Shown in pieces: positions 42,388-45,260 of a stretch of DNA of 45,260 bases. Every line of letters begins with the position of its first letter. Within the stretch, counting starts at the first letter, position 1. The notes under the pieces are model-generated. The model saw nothing but the letters and a program-made list of their open reading frames with translations. It ran no database searches and was not told the origin of the DNA. Where the stretch lies: NCBI GenBank assembly GCA_002432715.1, contig DJGJ01000006.1:1251-46510 (forward strand), in the 5' to 3' direction. The stretch comes from Sphaerochaeta sp. UBA5849 (lineage in GTDB: Bacteria > Spirochaetota > Spirochaetia > Sphaerochaetales > Sphaerochaetaceae). The translations under genes and the position numbers were made by a program.

Positions 42388-43234
42388 GGGAGGGACCGGA
42401 AAAACCACTGTTGCCAGTACCTTCATCGCCCTCTCCCATGCCAAAGCCTATGCAGACTGCGATGTTGATGCACCAAATCTCCATCTGGTCATGGGCAGCT
42501 TTGAAACAGAGAGGAAGTCCGACTACTTTGGATTGCCTAAGGCTGAGATCGACGGCACGCTGTGTACTGGCTGCAACCGTTGTTTTGAAGTATGTCGCTT
42601 TGATGCGGTCATACCCGGTCCAACCTATCAAATCGACCCGATCGCCTGTGAAGGCTGTACGTATTGCCTCCATGTCTGTCGGGCTGATGCAATCCACACC
42701 CGACCTGTCAAGGTAGGCGACTTGAAGCTGTATGAACGGAAAGAAGAGCGTTTTTCGACAGCCACCTTGACCATGGGGAGTGGAACCACCGGGAAATTGG
42801 TAAGCGAAGTGAAAAAACAGCTCAAGGAAAACATCCCGGAAACCGAAGTGGCAATCCTTGACGGAAGTCCAGGGATCGGGTGCCCGGTCATTGCATCGCT
42901 TTCTGGTGTTGATCTAGCCCTCATGGTCAGCGAGCCTTCAGTGAGTGCTTTCTCCGATCTGAAACGGGTCATCACCAGTGCGAGACAGCTGCAGGTCCCG
43001 GTTGCAGTGGTTGTGAATAAGTATGATATAAATCCAACGATCTGCGGGGAAATCGAGGTATTCTGTTTCAAGGAAGGGATTCCTTTCCTGGGAAAGATTC
43101 CCTATGACAAGCAGGTTGTAACATCATTGAATGGAGGCGAGAATCTGGCATGTCTGAATACTCCGGCATCACAGGCGATCAAGCGAATCTATGAGAAGAC
43201 TCTCCAAGTATGGAAGGAGCAGGTACGACTATGA
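42359..43234 (+). CDS. MinD/ParA-family ATPase with two 4Fe-4S motifs (second)
   Basis: A 291-residue paralogue of the preceding gene: Walker A SGKGGTGKT (8-16), cysteine sets C69, C72, C75, C79 and C97, C100, C103, C107 (CEGCTYCLHVC), and LDGSPGIGC. Two related ATPases in tandem suggest a heterodimer that uses ATP to move or insert metal clusters. A near-perfect AGGAGGTGA lies just before the ATG. The gene overlaps the first ATPase by 29 bases. Confidence 0.88.
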   Translation: MHQILILSGKGGTGKTTVASTFIALSHAKAYADCDVDAPNLHLVMGSFETERKSDYFGLPKAEIDGTLCTGCNRCFEVCRFDAVIPGPTYQIDPIACEGCTYCLHVCRADAIHTRPVKVGDLKLYERKEERFSTATLTMGSGTTGKLVSEVKKQLKENIPETEVAILDGSPGIGCPVIASLSGVDLALMVSEPSVSAFSDLKRVITSARQLQVPVAVVVNKYDINPTICGEIEVFCFKEGIPFLGKIPYDKQVVTSLNGGENLACLNTPASQAIKRIYEKTLQVWKEQVRL

Positions 43235-44091
43235 AAATCACTACATTGGTAGAAAATACCACAAAATGCAGCAATCTCGGGTATGAGCATGGTTTGAGCC
43301 TTTTCATCGAAGCGGCAGGCAGAACCATCCTTTTCGATACGGGTGCAAGTGACGTATTTGCCCGCAATGCAGAAATTCTGGGTGTTGATCTTACATCCGT
43401 CGATGCAGCAGTCCTCTCCCACGGCCATTACGACCACAGCGGGGGGCTGAAAACATTCTTCGCAATGAACAAGCATGCTCCACTGTATGTCCGAAAGGAT
43501 GCGTTCGGCCCGTATTACAGCGAACGCAATCCCGGTGAATACCACTATATCGGAGTAGACCAATCACTCATTACCAGCAATCGGCTCATCTTCACCTCGG
43601 CGTATACCCCGATCAGCGGCGGTATCACCTTGTTTTCCAAGGTGGAGGGAACCGACTCCATCCCTTCAGGCAACAAGAGCTTATACAGGAAGGAAGAAGA
43701 GACGTACAAGGTGGACAATTTCACCCATGAGCAATACCTTGCCATCATGGAAGGTGATGTTCGTTTGCTGGTAAGTGGATGCTCGCATCGTGGCATACTC
43801 AATATTGTGGAAGCCTATCATGAGCATTGGGGGCTATACCCCACCCATGTCATCGGTGGCTTCCATCTCTACAACCACCGCACCGGCGAGCCGGAGGCAC
43901 CTCAGGTGCTTGAGCATATCGCCAAGAAACTACTTGCAAGCAAAGCCGTTTACTATACCTGTCACTGCACAGGAGAGGAAAACTTCCTCGCCCTTGAGCG
44001 TTTGATGGGTGATTGGATTCATTACCTCGCCGGAGGTGATATTCTACAATTGGGCAAGGAGGACAGGCATGAATCAGAATGCAACCAATGA
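43231..44091 (+). CDS. Metallo-beta-lactamase-fold protein (COG1237-like)
   Basis: A 286-residue MBL-fold hydrolase-like protein. The dinuclear metal motif is SHGHYDHSGG (H64, H66, D68, H69). Further ligands are SGCSHRG, GGFHLYNH and the C-terminal TCHCTGEE, typical of COG1237 (related to dihydropterin-ribofuranosylaminobenzene phosphate synthase). Its substrate is unknown; the context suggests maturation of a metal-cluster or pterin product. ATG at 43231 overlaps the previous stop (ATGA), with GGAG upstream. Confidence 0.85.
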   Translation: MKITTLVENTTKCSNLGYEHGLSLFIEAAGRTILFDTGASDVFARNAEILGVDLTSVDAAVLSHGHYDHSGGLKTFFAMNKHAPLYVRKDAFGPYYSERNPGEYHYIGVDQSLITSNRLIFTSAYTPISGGITLFSKVEGTDSIPSGNKSLYRKEEETYKVDNFTHEQYLAIMEGDVRLLVSGCSHRGILNIVEAYHEHWGLYPTHVIGGFHLYNHRTGEPEAPQVLEHIAKKLLASKAVYYTCHCTGEENFLALERLMGDWIHYLAGGDILQLGKEDRHESECNQ

Positions 44092-44851
44092 TATGAGGGC
44101 ATATTCGAAGACCGGCAGTATCATCGACCATGTCATCGCTGTCGTCAGCGGGAAAGGAGGGGTTGGGAAATCGTCGGTCACCAGCCTGCTCGCCTGTCAA
44201 ATGAGACGTAAAGGTTATTTAGTCGGGATTCTGGATGCCGACGTCACCGGTGCATCCATTCCCAAGGCGTTCGGCATCCACCAAAAAGCCTTGGGAGAAG
44301 AAGGACGCATCGAACCAGCCATCAGTAAAACCGGCATCAAAATCATCTCTACCAATATGTTGCTTGAGCATGAAAACGACCCGGTCATTTGGAGAGGGCC
44401 CCTGATTGCAAACACCGTCAAGCTCTTCTATACGGATGTTGCTTGGGAGCACTTGGATTACTTGTTTGTCGATATGCCGCCGGGAACCGGCGATGTTCCC
44501 TTGACCGTCTTCCAAAGCCTTCCTGTTGATGGCATCGTCATGGTGACCAGCCCCCAGGACCTGGTAAGCATGGTAGTAGAGAAAGCTGTGAACATGGCCT
44601 CGAAAATGAAGGTTCCCATCTTGGGATTGGTAGAGAACTTTTCTTACTTCGAGTGTCCGGATAATCACAAACGGTACGAAATTTTCGGTAAGAGCCACTT
44701 GGAACATGTGGCCGGCGATCATGGGTTGAAGGTTTTGGCCAAACTTGCAATCGACCCGAAACTCAGTGAAGCCTGCGATGCAGGAGCAATCGAGACCTAT
44801 CAGGGTTCAGAAATGCCTGAACTCTGCAAATTATTGGAGAGAAGGGAGTAA
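44069..44851 (+). CDS. mrp: Mrp/ApbC-family iron-sulfur cluster carrier ATPase
   Basis: A 260-residue Mrp (ApbC/NBP35-like) ATPase. Walker A is SGKGGVGKSS, followed by ADVTGASIP, and the DMPPGTGDVPLT region is diagnostic of the group. Mrp proteins bridge a 4Fe-4S cluster between two protomers through a C-terminal CxxC. Here the motif reads C196-P-D-N199, so the second cysteine is missing and cluster handling may differ. AAGGAGG seven bases upstream sets the start inside the last 23 bases of the previous gene. Confidence 0.9.
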   Translation: MNQNATNDMRAYSKTGSIIDHVIAVVSGKGGVGKSSVTSLLACQMRRKGYLVGILDADVTGASIPKAFGIHQKALGEEGRIEPAISKTGIKIISTNMLLEHENDPVIWRGPLIANTVKLFYTDVAWEHLDYLFVDMPPGTGDVPLTVFQSLPVDGIVMVTSPQDLVSMVVEKAVNMASKMKVPILGLVENFSYFECPDNHKRYEIFGKSHLEHVAGDHGLKVLAKLAIDPKLSEACDAGAIETYQGSEMPELCKLLERRE

Positions 44852-44854
44852 TGT

Positions 44855-45214
44855 ATGTTGAGAGTAGCAGTAGCAAGTGAGAACAACATGGTGTGCGGCC
44901 ACTTCGGCCATTGTGAGACTTTTGAAGTATTCGATACGGAGGGTGACAAAATTTTGAGCAGCAAGAGCGTTGCGAACCCGGGCCATCGGCCGGGGTTCCT
45001 TCCCAATTTCCTCCATGAGATGGGGGTGAACACCATCATCAGCGGAGGCATGGGAGGCGGTGCCGTCGATATCTTCAACGAGCATAACATCGAGGTTATT
45101 CTGGGTGCGCGAGGGGACAGCGAGGATGCGGTGAAAGCGTATCTTGCAGGATCTCTTGCCAGCACCGGCAGTATCTGTCATGAGCACGCCCATCACGACG
45201 AGTGCGGCGAATAA
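44855..45214 (+). CDS. NifX/ORP-like metal-cluster carrier protein (second)
   Basis: A 119-residue paralogue of the 41178 gene: MLRVAVASENNMVCGHFGHCETFEVF, INGG-like IISGGMGGGAVDIF, and a His/Cys-rich tail (HEHAHHDECGE) suited to metal binding. Directly following Mrp, it parallels the MrpORP fusion known from Desulfovibrio, but as a separate protein. AAGGGAG precedes the start by about eight bases. Last gene of the operon. Confidence 0.87.
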   Translation: MLRVAVASENNMVCGHFGHCETFEVFDTEGDKILSSKSVANPGHRPGFLPNFLHEMGVNTIISGGMGGGAVDIFNEHNIEVILGARGDSEDAVKAYLAGSLASTGSICHEHAHHDECGE

Positions 45215-45233
45215 TCGTGCATCGCCAGTGTAA

Positions 45234-45259
45234 GTTCCAGCTCCGGCTGGACTTTTTTT
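45234..45259 (+). terminator. Terminator of the ORP/Mrp operon
   Basis: TCCAGC (45236-45241), loop TCCG, GCTGGA (45246-45251), followed by C and seven T residues. Perfect six-pair stem 21 bases after the stop of the last gene. Confidence 0.85.
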
Positions 45260-45260
45260 G

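Noticed and set aside
41178..45214. Nitrogen-fixation gene cluster
   Set aside because: NifX-like genes are present, but there is no nifH, nifD, nifK, nifE or nifN; the context fits an ORP/Mrp-type system instead.
1..45260. CRISPR arrays, rRNA, tRNA genes, insertion sequences
   Set aside because: I looked for regularly spaced repeats, transposase motifs and cloverleaf tRNA signatures in the intergenic regions and saw none.

Overview
The window looks like chromosomal DNA of a free-living anaerobic spirochaete, most like Sphaerochaeta. That placement is inference from gene content: an archaeal-type two-subunit PheRS, a complete histidine operon, GPH-type sugar transport, a fused E1 dehydrogenase, and an ORP/Mrp-type iron-sulfur gene set typical of strict anaerobes. 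No 16S rRNA or other decisive marker is present. Gene density is high, most operons use ATGA or TGATG overlaps, and Shine-Dalgarno sequences are strong.

Layout. 1-2358: arsenic operon (arsR, ACR3 efflux pump, arsM methyltransferase). 2380-9294: SNF2-family helicase with an AT-hook-like N-terminus, an unrecognised 614-residue protein and a RecD2-like helicase, all co-directional. 9281-10382: a conserved hypothetical gene on the minus strand, a decayed-looking reading frame, a perfect 16-bp-arm inverted repeat and a strong promoter. 10383-16008: carbohydrate operon (unusual glycosidase-like protein, a GH31 enzyme close to sulfoquinovosidases but with altered sulfonate-binding residues, GPH symporter). 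16097-18227: AlbA/HATPase-type regulator and a histidine phosphatase, both minus. 18380-25474: complete minus-strand operon hisG-D-C-B-H-A-F-IE. It is preceded by a 17-residue His-rich leader peptide and a terminator, i.e. a classical transcription attenuator.

25697-30682: P-II-like protein, PTS EIIA-like protein and a seven-gene Mrp module organised like the membrane arm of Mbh-type complexes, with no MrpA antiporter half. 30732-36636 (minus): pheS-pheT behind a structured leader, a fused E1 alpha/beta dehydrogenase and a flavin reductase-like protein. 36741-39218: purine salvage/synthesis operon (hpt, a second phosphoribosyltransferase, purA). 39274-39951: exported protein. 39928-40361 (minus): a frameshifted relBE toxin-antitoxin remnant. 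40470-45259: an eight-gene operon (DUF5320, DUF134 regulator, NifX/ORP-like, two MinD-type ATPases with ferredoxin inserts, COG1237-type metallo-beta-lactamase fold, Mrp, second NifX/ORP-like). It has a promoter embedded in a large inverted repeat and a terminator at the window end.

The most interesting elements are the his attenuator (with mutually exclusive RNA pairings that can be read from the sequence), the ORP/Mrp-like metal-cluster operon with its palindromic operator, the sulfoquinovosidase-like enzyme with replaced substrate-recognition residues, the Mbh-like Mrp module, and the decayed relBE pair.
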